In this document: piece after piece, positions 1 to 9,619 of the stretch
Layout: every line of letters begins with the position of its first letter
Numbering within the stretch: the first letter of the stretch is position 1
Assembly (NCBI RefSeq): GCF_014836425.1
Contig: NZ_JACSQW010000008.1
Span: 19,699 to 83,698, forward strand
From: Limosilactobacillus avistercoris
GTDB taxonomy: Bacteria > Bacillota > Bacilli > Lactobacillales > Lactobacillaceae
Length of the DNA stretch: 64,000 nucleotides
Reading direction: 5' to 3'
Program-made: the position numbers and the translations under genes
Notes under the pieces: generated by a model
Told to the model about the DNA's origin: nothing
What the model saw: only the letters and a program-made list of their open reading frames with translations
The model's database searches: none

Positions 1-2031
1 ACTGATGGAACAAAGTTTAATGGTAAGGACTACATTGAAATTGCAACAACTCGTCCAGAAACCATGTTTGGGGATGAAGCAGTTGCTGTTAATCCACATG
101 ATGAACGTTACAAGGACCTGGTTGGTAAGCATGTTCGAGTTCCGTTAGTCGATCGGGAAATCGAAATCATTGCGGATGATTACGTTACTCCTGACTTTGG
201 TACTGGGATGGTAAAGATTACACCAGCCCATGATCCAAACGACTTTAAGGTTGGTAAGCGTCATAATCTTCCTGAATTAAATACAATGAACGAAGACGCC
301 TCGATGAATGAAAATGCCGGAAAGTACGAAGGGATGGACCGGTTTGAAGCACGAAAGGCAATGGTAAAGGATCTCGAAGATCGGGGTTACATGCTTAAAG
401 TTGACCCAATTGTTCACTCAGTTGGTCACTCTGAACGGACTGGTGTTCAAGTTGAAGCACGGCTTTCAACTCAATGGTTTGTCAAGATGAAGCCATTGGC
501 AGAAGCCGCATTGAAGAATCAGGAAACTGATGATCGGGTTAACTTTATTCCTGGCCGGTTTGAACACACCTTTACTCAATGGATGGAAAATATTCATGAT
601 TGGGTTATTTCCCGTCAATTATGGTGGGGACACCGGATTCCAGCCTGGTATAACAAGAAGACTGGTGAAGTTTATGTTGGCATGGAAGCACCTAAGGATG
701 CCGAAAATTGGGAGCAAGACAAGGATGTCCTTGATACTTGGTTCTCTAGTGCTCTTTGGCCATTCTCAACAATGGGTTGGCCAGACACTGACTCTGCCGA
801 CTTTAAGCGTTACTTCCCAACTAATACTTTAGTAACTGGTTATGACATTATCTTCTTCTGGGTTTCCCGGATGATCTTCCAGTCACTTGAATTTACTGGG
901 AAAGCACCATTTAAGAATGTCCTCCTTCACGGATTGATTCGTGACGAACAAGGACGGAAGATGAGTAAGTCTCTTGGTAACGGGATTGATCCAATGGATG
1001 TAATCAAGAAGTACGGTGTTGACGCATTACGCTGGTTCTTGATTACCGGTTCTACTCCAGGACAAGATATTCGCTTCAGTTACACGAAGATGGATGCTGC
1101 CTGGAACTTCATCAACAAGATCTGGAATGCTAGTCGTTACGTTATTATGAACCTTGGTGATATGCCGGCACCAGTTCTTCCTGATAAGAGCAAGTGGGAT
1201 CTTGCAGATCGGTGGATCCTAAGTCGCTTAAACGCTACTGTTAAACAAGTTAACGCCCAATTTGAAAAGTTTGAATTTGGTGAAGCTGGTCGTGCTTTGT
1301 ACAACTTCATTTGGAATGATTTCTGTGACTGGTACATTGAAATGACTAAGGAAAAGCTAAACAATGGTTCTGAAGAGGAAAAAGCTAACACCAAGAATAT
1401 CTTGGGTTATGTTCTTGACCAGATCTTGAAGTTGATGCACCCAATTATGCCATTTGTTACCGAAAAGCTTTGGCAATCAATGCCTCATGATGGGAAGTCA
1501 ATTATGGTTGCCAAGTATCCAGTTGCCCATGATGAATTTGATGACAATGCTGCCACCGAACAGATGAACCACTTGATCGAATTAATTACTGCTGTTCGGA
1601 ATATTCGGAACCAAGCAAATGCACCAATGTCAAAACCAGTGGATTTGATTATCAAGGTTGAAAACGAACATTTGGCAGAAATCTTCAAGGAAAACAAGGA
1701 TTACATTGATCGCTTCTGTCATCCAGAAAAGCTGATTATTGGTACTGATGTTGAAACACCTAAGCTTGCCTTGTCTGGAATTTTAACTGGGGCTGAAGTT
1801 GATATTCCAATGGCAGAATTAGTTGATTTAGATGAAGAGCGAGCACGGATGAAGAAAGAAATTGCCAACCTTGAAAAGGAAGTTCAACGTTCTGCAAAGA
1901 AGTTGGGAAACGAAAACTTTGTTAAGAATGCTCCAGAAAAGGTTGTTGAAGAGGAACGGACTAAGGCTAAGGATTGGCAACAAAAGCTTGATGCTGCTAA
2001 GGATCGTTTGGCTTCACTTCAGGATGCTTAA
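1..2031 (+). CDS. valS: Valine--tRNA ligase, 3' part (5' end outside window)
   Basis: Class I aminoacyl-tRNA synthetase that charges tRNA-Val in the cytosol. The frame is open from base 1, so the start lies upstream; 676 residues are present of about 880 usual for the family. The first residues (ATTRPET) lie in the CP1 editing domain. The KMSKS signature is intact at 958-972. The anticodon-binding helical domain follows, and the last 65 or so residues form the charged coiled-coil arm typical of bacterial ValRS. A hairpin terminator follows directly. In many Firmicutes folC comes next; here folC is 7.6 kb away, behind a respiratory gene block. Identification is secure. Confidence 0.97.
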   Translation, partial: TDGTKFNGKDYIEIATTRPETMFGDEAVAVNPHDERYKDLVGKHVRVPLVDREIEIIADDYVTPDFGTGMVKITPAHDPNDFKVGKRHNLPELNTMNEDASMNENAGKYEGMDRFEARKAMVKDLEDRGYMLKVDPIVHSVGHSERTGVQVEARLSTQWFVKMKPLAEAALKNQETDDRVNFIPGRFEHTFTQWMENIHDWVISRQLWWGHRIPAWYNKKTGEVYVGMEAPKDAENWEQDKDVLDTWFSSALWPFSTMGWPDTDSADFKRYFPTNTLVTGYDIIFFWVSRMIFQSLEFTGKAPFKNVLLHGLIRDEQGRKMSKSLGNGIDPMDVIKKYGVDALRWFLITGSTPGQDIRFSYTKMDAAWNFINKIWNASRYVIMNLGDMPAPVLPDKSKWDLADRWILSRLNATVKQVNAQFEKFEFGEAGRALYNFIWNDFCDWYIEMTKEKLNNGSEEEKANTKNILGYVLDQILKLMHPIMPFVTEKLWQSMPHDGKSIMVAKYPVAHDEFDDNAATEQMNHLIELITAVRNIRNQANAPMSKPVDLIIKVENEHLAEIFKENKDYIDRFCHPEKLIIGTDVETPKLALSGILTGAEVDIPMAELVDLDEERARMKKEIANLEKEVQRSAKKLGNENFVKNAPEKVVEEERTKAKDWQQKLDAAKDRLASLQDA

Positions 2032-2061
2032 TATTTAGATCTTCTTTAATAAACGAAAAAG

Positions 2062-2103
2062 AAAAACGTGTATGATGAAAAATTCATTTATACACGTTTT
2101 TTA
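2062..2103 (+). terminator. Rho-independent terminator after valS
   Basis: A 12-bp A+T-rich stem (aaaaacgtgtat pairing with atacacgttttt) is followed by a T-rich run, 31 bases after the valS stop. It separates valS from the cyd block. Confidence 0.8.
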
Positions 2104-2183
2104 TTTATACTTTTTATGAATTGTATATCATTTGATAAGACGGAAAATTCAACTATAACAAGCACTTAGATTCGAAAAAAAGA

Positions 2184-2212
2184 TTGAAATAATTATTAAT
2201 AAAAATTGTAAT
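2184..2212 (+). promoter_or_regulatory. Probable promoter of cydA
   Basis: TTGAAA, 17 bases, TGTAAT fits a sigma-A promoter. Transcription would begin near 2219 and run into the cre-like site at 2251-2266. The rest of the 2104-2299 gap is A+T-rich with no reading frame of note. Confidence 0.5.
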
Positions 2213-2250
2213 TATTTATCAACAGTATTATTATTGAAGATAAATGAAAC

Positions 2251-2266
2251 GCGGTAACGGTTTCAC
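2251..2266 (+). promoter_or_regulatory. cre-like operator upstream of cydA
   Basis: gcggtaacggtttcac fits the catabolite responsive element consensus WTGNNARCGNWWWCAW with three mismatches, all at the outer positions; the core ARCGNWWWCA is intact. It also lies within a wider inverted repeat TGAAAC-N9-GTTTCA at 2245-2265. It sits downstream of the predicted start of transcription, where CcpA would act as a roadblock. Inference from sequence only. Confidence 0.45.
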
Positions 2267-2299
2267 GTATATTACTTTTTTCGGAGGGAGGCCTTTATT

Positions 2300-3715
2300 A
2301 TGAGTATTCTTAGTCTTGCACGATTTCAATTCGCAATGACAACGGTATACCACTTTTTCTTTGTTCCTTTTACTATTGGGACAGCGTTTATCGTTGCAAT
2401 TATGGAATCAATGTATGTCCATACTAAGAATGAGTCATATAAAAAGATGACGAAATTTTGGGGAAATATTTTTCTCTTGAGTTTTGCCGTCGGTGTTGTT
2501 ACAGGTATTATTCAAGAATTCCAATTTGGGATGAACTGGTCTGATTATTCACGGTTTATGGGAGACATTTTTGGTGCCCCATTAGCTTTGGAAGCTTTGC
2601 TATCATTCTTTATTGAATCTACTTTTATTGGTCTCTGGGTATTTACCTGGGATAAGGTAAAGCCGGAACTTCATGCTTTCTTTATTTGGATGACTAGTTT
2701 TGGTTCACTTACTTCTGCCCTATGGATTTTAACCGCGAACTCATTTATGCAACACCCGGTTGGTTATGCAATCCGTGGTGGCCGTGCAGTGATGGTTAAT
2801 TTTGGTGCGTTGCTAAAGAACCCCCAGTTATGGTTTGAATATGGTCACGTTATTTTGAACGCGATCATGATGGGCGGCGTTATCTTTGCCGGATTAACTG
2901 CTTTCCAATTATTAAAGAAACGGTCAATTTCAAATGAAGCACGGACAATTTACAAGAAGACAATGCGTCTAAGCCTATGGATGTCATTGATTTTTGCTAT
3001 CTGTGGTCTTGTTCTTGGTGATATGCAAATGCAATACCTTGTTAAGGAACAGCCAATGAAGTTTGCTGCAACTGAAGATGTTTACACAACTACTGGTAAT
3101 CATGCCCCATGGACGATTGTGGGAATAGCGAATACGAAGGAACATAAAGTTCAGGACAATATCGATATTCCAGATATGTTAAGTATTTTGTCTTATCACA
3201 AGACTACCGGAGCCGTTACCGGGATGAATGAACTAAATGCACAGTACAAGAAGAAATACGGTAAGGATATCGATTATTATCCACCGGTAAATACGCTGTT
3301 CTACAGTTTCCGGATCATGTGTGCAATTTCTGCCTGGATTATTTTGGTTTCATTCGTTGGCTTAATTATGAGTCGCAAGAAGTCCGGTTACCTTTACAAG
3401 CATAAGTGGACACTATGGGTACTAGCACTGACAACCTTCTCACCATTCATTGGGAACACTGCTGGTTGGTTTGTTACAGAATTCGGTCGTGTTCCGTGGA
3501 CTGTTTACGGACTCTTCACTATCCAGCAAAGTGTTTCGCCAAATGTTTCGGTAGCTTCGCTGTTAACCTCTAACATTGTCTACTTTGTATTGTTTACAGC
3601 ATTAGCGATCACCTTAATTGGTTTAATCGTTCGTGAATTAAAGAAGGATCCAACTCAAGTAATTGAACCGAAATTCAAGAAGGTTCTCGATCCATTTGAT
3701 AAGGAGGCGTTCTAA
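2300..3715 (+). CDS. cydA: Cytochrome bd ubiquinol/menaquinol oxidase subunit I
   Basis: Quinol-oxidising subunit of the membrane-bound cytochrome bd oxidase, which reduces oxygen to water. At 471 residues it is the short-Q-loop Firmicutes form rather than the roughly 520-residue E. coli form. Haem-ligand histidines are visible at residue 18 (TVYHFF) and in the MQHPVG segment. The Q-loop motif KEQPMKFAA and the later GRVPW segment are conserved, and multiple hydrophobic segments run through the protein. The RBS (ggaggg, 2283-2288) fits the ATG. The stop abuts the cydB start. Lactobacilli usually need exogenous haem, and often menaquinone, to use this enzyme. Confidence 0.96.
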   Translation: MSILSLARFQFAMTTVYHFFFVPFTIGTAFIVAIMESMYVHTKNESYKKMTKFWGNIFLLSFAVGVVTGIIQEFQFGMNWSDYSRFMGDIFGAPLALEALLSFFIESTFIGLWVFTWDKVKPELHAFFIWMTSFGSLTSALWILTANSFMQHPVGYAIRGGRAVMVNFGALLKNPQLWFEYGHVILNAIMMGGVIFAGLTAFQLLKKRSISNEARTIYKKTMRLSLWMSLIFAICGLVLGDMQMQYLVKEQPMKFAATEDVYTTTGNHAPWTIVGIANTKEHKVQDNIDIPDMLSILSYHKTTGAVTGMNELNAQYKKKYGKDIDYYPPVNTLFYSFRIMCAISAWIILVSFVGLIMSRKKSGYLYKHKWTLWVLALTTFSPFIGNTAGWFVTEFGRVPWTVYGLFTIQQSVSPNVSVASLLTSNIVYFVLFTALAITLIGLIVRELKKDPTQVIEPKFKKVLDPFDKEAF

Positions 3716-4732
3716 ATGAGTTTTCTCCAATTATTATGGTTTGTTTTGATTGGTGTTCTCTTTGCCGGCTTCTTCTTCCTTGATGGATTTGATTACGGTG
3801 TTGGAATGGCAACTGTTACATTAACTAGTGACGAAGCAGAACGTGACCAAACGGTTCGGACAATTGGCCCGGTTTGGGATGGTAATGAAGTTTGGTTAAT
3901 CACTGCTGGTGGGGCAATGTTTGCCTCATTCCCATTCTGGTATGCCAGCCTGTTTAGTGGTTACTATATTATCCTGATGTTAGTTTTAGTTGGTTTAATT
4001 ATTCGTGGGGCTTCCTTCGAATTTCGGAAGAGATCCCCAATGCCCCAGAAACGAATTTGGGACTGGGCACTGGGAATTGGAAGCTTCATGGCACCGTTCT
4101 TCCTTGGAATCATGTTTATTAGTATGATTCAGGGAATGCCAATCGATGCTAACGGTAACTTCCATGCCACTTTCTTTGACTACATTAACTGGTTCTCAGT
4201 TGTTGGTGGGGTTGCCCTTTCTCTCTTAACGTACCTTCATGGTCTTAATTATATTGCTTTGAAGACGGCTGGGGATATTCGGCAACGAGCAAATAACGTT
4301 GCTCAATTCCTCTACTGGGTACTCTATGTTGGCCTGGTTGTCTTTGCATTAATGCTGATCTTTATGACAGACTTTATGAAGGTTCATCCAGTTGCCACAA
4401 TTGTAATGTTGGTTGTAATGGTTGTTTTGACAATTATTGCTCAAGTAGCTGCAATTAAGGGTAAAGAATTAACGGCCTTTATAGCTAGTGGATTAACATT
4501 AGTTGCTCTAGTAGTTCTTCTATTTATTGGGTTATTCCCACGGGTACTGATTAGTTCAATTAGTCCACGTTATGACTTGTTGATTCAAAACGCGTCATCC
4601 ACCCAGTACACATTGACAGTAATGACAATTGCTACATGCTGCTTATTGCCATTTGTCCTTGCTTACACAATTTGGGCATACTGGATTTTCCGGAAGCGGA
4701 TTGCAATGCCAGTAATTACGGAGGCTAAGTAA
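3716..4732 (+). CDS. cydB: Cytochrome bd oxidase subunit II
   Basis: Structural partner of CydA in the bd oxidase. The 338-residue, very hydrophobic protein opens with the characteristic FFLDGFDYGVGM segment and has PVWDGNEVWLITAGGAMFASFP a little further on, shown here only as the family hallmark region near residues 50-72. About eight or nine membrane segments are expected. The ATG follows the cydA stop with no gap, so translation is probably coupled. The RBS is ggaggcg within the end of cydA. Length is normal for the family. Confidence 0.96.
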   Translation: MSFLQLLWFVLIGVLFAGFFFLDGFDYGVGMATVTLTSDEAERDQTVRTIGPVWDGNEVWLITAGGAMFASFPFWYASLFSGYYIILMLVLVGLIIRGASFEFRKRSPMPQKRIWDWALGIGSFMAPFFLGIMFISMIQGMPIDANGNFHATFFDYINWFSVVGGVALSLLTYLHGLNYIALKTAGDIRQRANNVAQFLYWVLYVGLVVFALMLIFMTDFMKVHPVATIVMLVVMVVLTIIAQVAAIKGKELTAFIASGLTLVALVVLLFIGLFPRVLISSISPRYDLLIQNASSTQYTLTVMTIATCCLLPFVLAYTIWAYWIFRKRIAMPVITEAK

Positions 4733-4737
4733 GTATT

Positions 4738-6456
4738 ATGATTGATCGACTACTCTTCACGCTGAAGGGGAGCAAGCAGATCATGGTAAAGCTTGTAGGG
4801 GTTTACGTCCTGCAAGCTTTTCTTATCATTGGTCAAGCGATTTCTTTAGCATCACTTTTAACAAACCTTTGGGCTGGTCACCCCTTAGTAAGTGAGTGGG
4901 GCTGGCTGCTAGGGTTTGTTGGTTGTTTTATTGGTCGACACGTTATTAATTGGCTTGATACGGTATTACTTGATAATTATGCCCGGAAAACCGCACAAGA
5001 ACTACGACAACAGTTATTAGCCAAGTTATTTAAGCTTGGCCCTCGATTAGTTCAACAACAAGGAACCGGTAATATTGTCACTCTAACTTTAGATGGGATA
5101 TCTGAAGTGGAAAATTATATTAACCTGCTTTTTAGTAAGTTTGTCAGTATGATGATTATTCCGGTAATGCTCCTAGTGGTTTGCTTTTGGTTAGACTGGA
5201 TATCGGGAGTTGTGATGCTCCTTGTTTATCCGTTAATCATTCTATTTATGATTATTCTTGGTTATGCAGCCAAGGCGAAGGCGGATCGGCAATACGCAAG
5301 TTTTCAAGTCCTTTCAAACCATTTTATTGATTCATTGCGGGGAATTGATACTTTGAAATATTTTGGTTTGAGTAAACGCTATTCTAAGAGCATTTTTCGC
5401 TCAAGTGAACGTTTTCGGAAGTCAACGATGAGCGTTATCCGTGTAGCAATGTTATCTACCTTTGCACTTGACTTTTTCACGACCTTATCGATTGCGGTTC
5501 TTGCTGTTTTCCTTGGCTTAAGGTTGATAGATGGTCGGCTATTATTATTTCCAGCTCTTGGGATCTTGATCTTAGCTCCAGAATATTTTATGCCAATTCG
5601 TAATTTTGCTAATGATTACCATGCTACCTTGAATGGTAAAAATTCTTTTCATGCGGTTGAAAAGATTTTACATGAAGAAGTGCCTCCTGAACCCCACGTT
5701 GATATCAAACAGTGGCAGGACAGTAGTCAATTGGAACTTGATAAAGTTGAATTTCAATATCAACATGGTAGTCGTTTGGCGCCAGTAAACTTAAGACTTC
5801 ATGGCTTTCAAAAAGTCGGGATTGTTGGAATGAGTGGTGCAGGGAAAACTACCTTGATTAACCTTCTTGGTGGCTTCCTTCAACCAACGGCCGGAACGAT
5901 CAAGATTCAAGGGCAAAATGTAAAAACCCTAAATATTGAGGACTGGCAAAAACAGATTATCTATATTCCGCAGGATCCGTATATCTTTGATGATACGTTG
6001 AGAAATAATATCAGTTTCTATACGCCGGACGTTAGCCAAGTACAAATTGAAAAAGCGGTTGAAATGATGGGGCTTGGTTCGTTAGTTGCTGAATTACCTA
6101 ATGGGTTGGATACAATGATCGGTAAGGGACATCGCCAATTAAGTGGTGGTCAGGCTCAACGAATTGCTCTTGCGCGAGCCTTCTTGGACCAATCCCGGCG
6201 AGTCCTAATTTTAGATGAGCCAACCGCCCATTTGGATATTGAAACCGAGTTGGAACTAAAAGAACGAATGATTCCAATTATGAAAAATCACTTAGTCTTA
6301 TTTGCCACTCACCGTCTTCATTGGATGAAGCAAATGGATTATATTGTAGTGATGAAACATGGTCAGGTTATTGAACAAGGAACATACGATCAATTAATGG
6401 ATAAGCCAGGCTACTTTACAGATCTCGTTTTTGATCGTTCAAAGGAGGGAGAATGA
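4738..6456 (+). CDS. cydD: Thiol-reductant ABC exporter, subunit CydD type
   Basis: One half of the heterodimeric ABC exporter that moves cysteine/glutathione-type thiols out of the cytoplasm and is needed to assemble cytochrome bd. Six membrane segments fill the N-terminal 310 residues. The nucleotide-binding domain has Walker A GMSGAGKTT near residue 364, signature LSGGQ near 468 and Walker B LILDEPT near 490. The gene starts 5 bases after cydB and its stop overlaps the next start by 4 bases (ATGA). Naming differs between species: the first gene is called cydC in Bacillus; I use the E. coli-type names because the next protein resembles E. coli CydC. Confidence 0.9.
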   Translation: MIDRLLFTLKGSKQIMVKLVGVYVLQAFLIIGQAISLASLLTNLWAGHPLVSEWGWLLGFVGCFIGRHVINWLDTVLLDNYARKTAQELRQQLLAKLFKLGPRLVQQQGTGNIVTLTLDGISEVENYINLLFSKFVSMMIIPVMLLVVCFWLDWISGVVMLLVYPLIILFMIILGYAAKAKADRQYASFQVLSNHFIDSLRGIDTLKYFGLSKRYSKSIFRSSERFRKSTMSVIRVAMLSTFALDFFTTLSIAVLAVFLGLRLIDGRLLLFPALGILILAPEYFMPIRNFANDYHATLNGKNSFHAVEKILHEEVPPEPHVDIKQWQDSSQLELDKVEFQYQHGSRLAPVNLRLHGFQKVGIVGMSGAGKTTLINLLGGFLQPTAGTIKIQGQNVKTLNIEDWQKQIIYIPQDPYIFDDTLRNNISFYTPDVSQVQIEKAVEMMGLGSLVAELPNGLDTMIGKGHRQLSGGQAQRIALARAFLDQSRRVLILDEPTAHLDIETELELKERMIPIMKNHLVLFATHRLHWMKQMDYIVVMKHGQVIEQGTYDQLMDKPGYFTDLVFDRSKEGE

Positions 6457-8195
6457 TGAATAAGATTCCATTACTAAAAGCCCTCCGCAACGATCGCTGG
6501 GTTCGCCCCTTTTTGCGAAAGTATCGCTGGACACTAGCATTAGCAATTTCGTTAGGGATTTTAACGTTTGTCTGTGCCGGAGGGCTAATGTTTACGGCTG
6601 GATACCTAATTAGTAGGTGTGCGACGATGCCGTTTAACATTTTGCTGGTTTACGTTCCAATTGTTTTAACGCGGGCATTTGGGATCTTCCGTCCTGTATT
6701 TCACTATGCTGAACGTCTTACTAGTCATAACTGGGTTTTTAAGATGACGTCAATGTTTCGGAAAAAGCTTTATGACTCACTTGAAAAGGACGCGGTATTT
6801 TTTAATAGTAAGTATCGGATTGGTGATATTCTAGGTCTCCTTTCTGAAGATGTTGCCCATATTCAAAATTTATATTTACGAACAATTTTTCCAATGCTGG
6901 TCGCATGTGGACTGTACCTAATTATTGTAATTGGTCTTGGTGTTCTAACGCCGTGGATGGGATTATTAATGTTAGTCTTGTTTGGCTTAATTATTTTTGG
7001 AATTCCAGTATGGTCGATCTTGGTTAATGGTGCTCGTCAAGAGCAGGAAAAACAGGCAACTAACCGACTATATTCTGATCTGACTGATAATGTAATGGGA
7101 ATTACCGACTGGGTACTTTCCGGAAATTCTGGTAAGTATATCAGGCGGCATGATAGCGATGAGGAGAAGCTCCTTAGTTCCCAAAAGTCAATGCACCGTT
7201 TTAATAATTTCCGTGACTTTGTTCTTCAAATGATGATCCTTTTGGTTATTATCTCTTTGATCGCTTGGGCGTCATATCGATTTGGTGGTCATTGGGGTGC
7301 TAATTGGATTGCTGCCTTTGTTTTGTGTGTATTTCCACTTGATGAGGCACTCGTTGGCCTTCCGGCAGCTGCCCAACAAACGAATGTTTATACCGATTCA
7401 CTAGTGCGCCTTAATAAACTTCCAGAACCAATTAAGGCAAATAAGCAAGTTCCGCAAATTGAAGCACCATATCAAATTAAAGTAGACGATGTTAGCTTTA
7501 GGTATTCATCATCTAAAAAGCTAATCTTGGATAACTTAAACTTAACCATTAAGCCGGGAGAAAAATTAGCTATTCTTGGTCGAAGTGGAGCCGGAAAAAG
7601 CACCCTGGCAAGTTTGACTCGTGGCGATCTCCACCCAATAAAGGGACAAATAACAATTAATGGTGTACCTACGGATAAGTTTGGTGATCACATTGCTGAC
7701 TATATTGGTGTTGTTCACCAGTCACCTTACTTATTCAATACCACCGTTTTGAACAATATTCGTTTAGGAAATGAAGATGCTACGGAGGAAGATGTCTGGG
7801 ATGTCTTAAAACGGGTTGGCCTTGAAGAAAAAATTCGTCAGTTACCAGATGGGTTAAACACAAAGATTGGTGAAGCAGGATTAATCTTTTCTGGTGGTGA
7901 ACGTCACCGGTTATCGTTAGCCCGAATTCTACTGAAGGATGTTCCAATTGTGATTCTGGATGAGCCGACAGTTGGGCTTGATCCATTAACTGAGCAACAG
8001 GTGATTGATACTTTTATGAATGAATTAGCTGGGAAAACACTTATTTGGATTACTCATCATTTGCAGGGAATTGATGCGATGGATCGTGTTATTTTTCTTG
8101 AAAATGGTAAAATAACAATGAGTGGGACACCACAGAAATTATGGGAAACAAACTCCCGTTATCGAAAATTAAAAAAAGCAGATCAAGGGTTGTAA
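6453..8195 (+). CDS. cydC: Thiol-reductant ABC exporter, subunit CydC type
   Basis: Second half of the CydDC exporter. It is 580 residues long, with an N-terminal membrane domain including the FHYAERLTSH segment shared with E. coli CydC. The ATPase domain has Walker A GRSGAGKST near residue 376, signature FSGGE near 479 and Walker B VILDEPT near 500. The start overlaps the cydD stop (ATGA) and an RBS (aaggaggga) lies just upstream, inside cydD. Bacillus-style naming would call it cydD. It is the last gene of the cydABDC transcription unit; ndh follows after 59 bases. Confidence 0.9.
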   Translation: MMNKIPLLKALRNDRWVRPFLRKYRWTLALAISLGILTFVCAGGLMFTAGYLISRCATMPFNILLVYVPIVLTRAFGIFRPVFHYAERLTSHNWVFKMTSMFRKKLYDSLEKDAVFFNSKYRIGDILGLLSEDVAHIQNLYLRTIFPMLVACGLYLIIVIGLGVLTPWMGLLMLVLFGLIIFGIPVWSILVNGARQEQEKQATNRLYSDLTDNVMGITDWVLSGNSGKYIRRHDSDEEKLLSSQKSMHRFNNFRDFVLQMMILLVIISLIAWASYRFGGHWGANWIAAFVLCVFPLDEALVGLPAAAQQTNVYTDSLVRLNKLPEPIKANKQVPQIEAPYQIKVDDVSFRYSSSKKLILDNLNLTIKPGEKLAILGRSGAGKSTLASLTRGDLHPIKGQITINGVPTDKFGDHIADYIGVVHQSPYLFNTTVLNNIRLGNEDATEEDVWDVLKRVGLEEKIRQLPDGLNTKIGEAGLIFSGGERHRLSLARILLKDVPIVILDEPTVGLDPLTEQQVIDTFMNELAGKTLIWITHHLQGIDAMDRVIFLENGKITMSGTPQKLWETNSRYRKLKKADQGL

Positions 8196-8254
8196 AAGTA
8201 GAGTAATTTATAAAAGATGTTCTATACTAATAGTTAATAGGGGATGAATTATTT

Positions 8255-9472
8255 ATGAAGAAGATTGTTGTACTGGGTGCCGGATATGCGGGCCTAAAAA
8301 CGGTTGTTCTCCTTCAAAAGAAATTGAAGGGTGAAGGACGGATTGTTTTAGTTGACCGGAATACTTATCACTATGAAGCTACTGATCTTCATGAAGTTGC
8401 CGCTGGGAATGTTCCACCTGCAAAGATTTCATACCAAGTTAGTGATTTGATTAATTCTAAGGTAACTACTTTTATTCATGATGAGGTTGTTAAGATTAAT
8501 CCTGACGACAAGACTGTTGAGTTAGCTCATCGTGAACAACCATTAGACTATGACTACTGTGTTGTTGGTCTTGGCTTTACTTCTGAAACATTCGGCATTG
8601 AAGGAGCAAAAGAAAATGCTCTTCAGATGACTAATGTTAAAGAGTCTTTAGAGATTCATAGCCATATTATTGATAAAATGAAGGATTATAAGATTACCAA
8701 GAATCCTGATGATTTGAAGATCATTGTCTGTGGTGCTGGTTTTACTGGAATTGAATTAGCTGGTGCATTAGTTGATGCACGACCACGGTACGCACAAATT
8801 GCGGGTGTCAAGCCTGAGGATATTCAAATTTCTCTTATTGAAGCTTCAGAACGACTTTTGCCAATGTTTAATCAGGATCTGGCTGATTACGGAGTTAACC
8901 TTGTTAAGAAGCTTGGGGTTCACCTTTACACAAGTTGCTTAATTTCACGGATTAAGCCAAGTACAGTTATTTATCAACATGGTCGTGGTAATGGTGATGA
9001 ATCAATGACTGCGGGAACTATCATTTGGACAACTGGTGTTAGTGGTAGTCCTGTAATGGCAGAATCTGGTTTTAATGAACGTCGGGGTCGGGTTGTTGTT
9101 ACCGATCACTTGAATGATCCAGATCATGATGATCTTTACATTATCGGAGATGTGGCTGCAGTAATGGCACCTGGTTCTCCTCGTCCATACCCAACTACAG
9201 CACAACTGGCTCTTTCGATGGCTGATTATGTTGCTGATGACATTGCTGACCGGATTAAGAAGGGTCAGCGGTTAAGTGAACCATATTCATACAAGTCACT
9301 TGGAACCGTGGCTTCAGTTGGTAATACGCGTGGCTTTGGGGTAGCTATGGGACACGAAGTAAAGGGTTACCCTGGTTCATTTATGAAGAAGATGATTGCC
9401 AACCGGTCGCTTTTAGAAGTAGGTGGGCTTAAAGAACTATTTGCCAAGGGACGTTTTGATTTATACCACTAG
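8255..9472 (+). CDS. ndh: Type II NADH dehydrogenase (NAD(P)/FAD-dependent oxidoreductase)
   Basis: Single-subunit, non-proton-pumping NADH:quinone oxidoreductase at the inner face of the membrane. It would feed electrons into the quinone pool for the bd oxidase encoded just upstream. Two Rossmann motifs are present: VLGAGYAGLKT at residues 6-16 (FAD) and CGAGFTGIELAG near 159 (NADH). The FAD-binding IIGDVAA segment is near 298, and PYPTTAQLA follows it. The length of 405 residues is usual for NDH-2. A weak -10-like tatact lies at 8223-8228, so it may be transcribed separately or with cyd. Neighbourhood supports a respiratory role over other flavin reductases. Confidence 0.9.
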   Translation: MKKIVVLGAGYAGLKTVVLLQKKLKGEGRIVLVDRNTYHYEATDLHEVAAGNVPPAKISYQVSDLINSKVTTFIHDEVVKINPDDKTVELAHREQPLDYDYCVVGLGFTSETFGIEGAKENALQMTNVKESLEIHSHIIDKMKDYKITKNPDDLKIIVCGAGFTGIELAGALVDARPRYAQIAGVKPEDIQISLIEASERLLPMFNQDLADYGVNLVKKLGVHLYTSCLISRIKPSTVIYQHGRGNGDESMTAGTIIWTTGVSGSPVMAESGFNERRGRVVVTDHLNDPDHDDLYIIGDVAAVMAPGSPRPYPTTAQLALSMADYVADDIADRIKKGQRLSEPYSYKSLGTVASVGNTRGFGVAMGHEVKGYPGSFMKKMIANRSLLEVGGLKELFAKGRFDLYH

Positions 9473-9497
9473 AATCTTTTAAATTATCAATAGAACT

Positions 9498-9547
9498 ATA
9501 AATGGATCGCTATAGGGAGAAATCCCTAAGGTTAGCGATCCATTTAT
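9498..9547 (+). terminator. Long two-stage hairpin after ndh
   Basis: A perfect 15-bp inverted repeat (9498-9512 with 9533-9547) encloses a second hairpin, taggga-gaaa-tcccta (9513-9528). There is no T-run afterwards, so it may be a terminator only of the weak or factor-assisted kind, an RNA stabiliser, or a bidirectional element. Confidence 0.55.
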
Positions 9548-9619
9548 GGTTTAAATTATGGTAAGATGTTGTATTAATAATCTGTATTAATTTCTAAATT
9601 GATGATGGGGGAAAACAGG

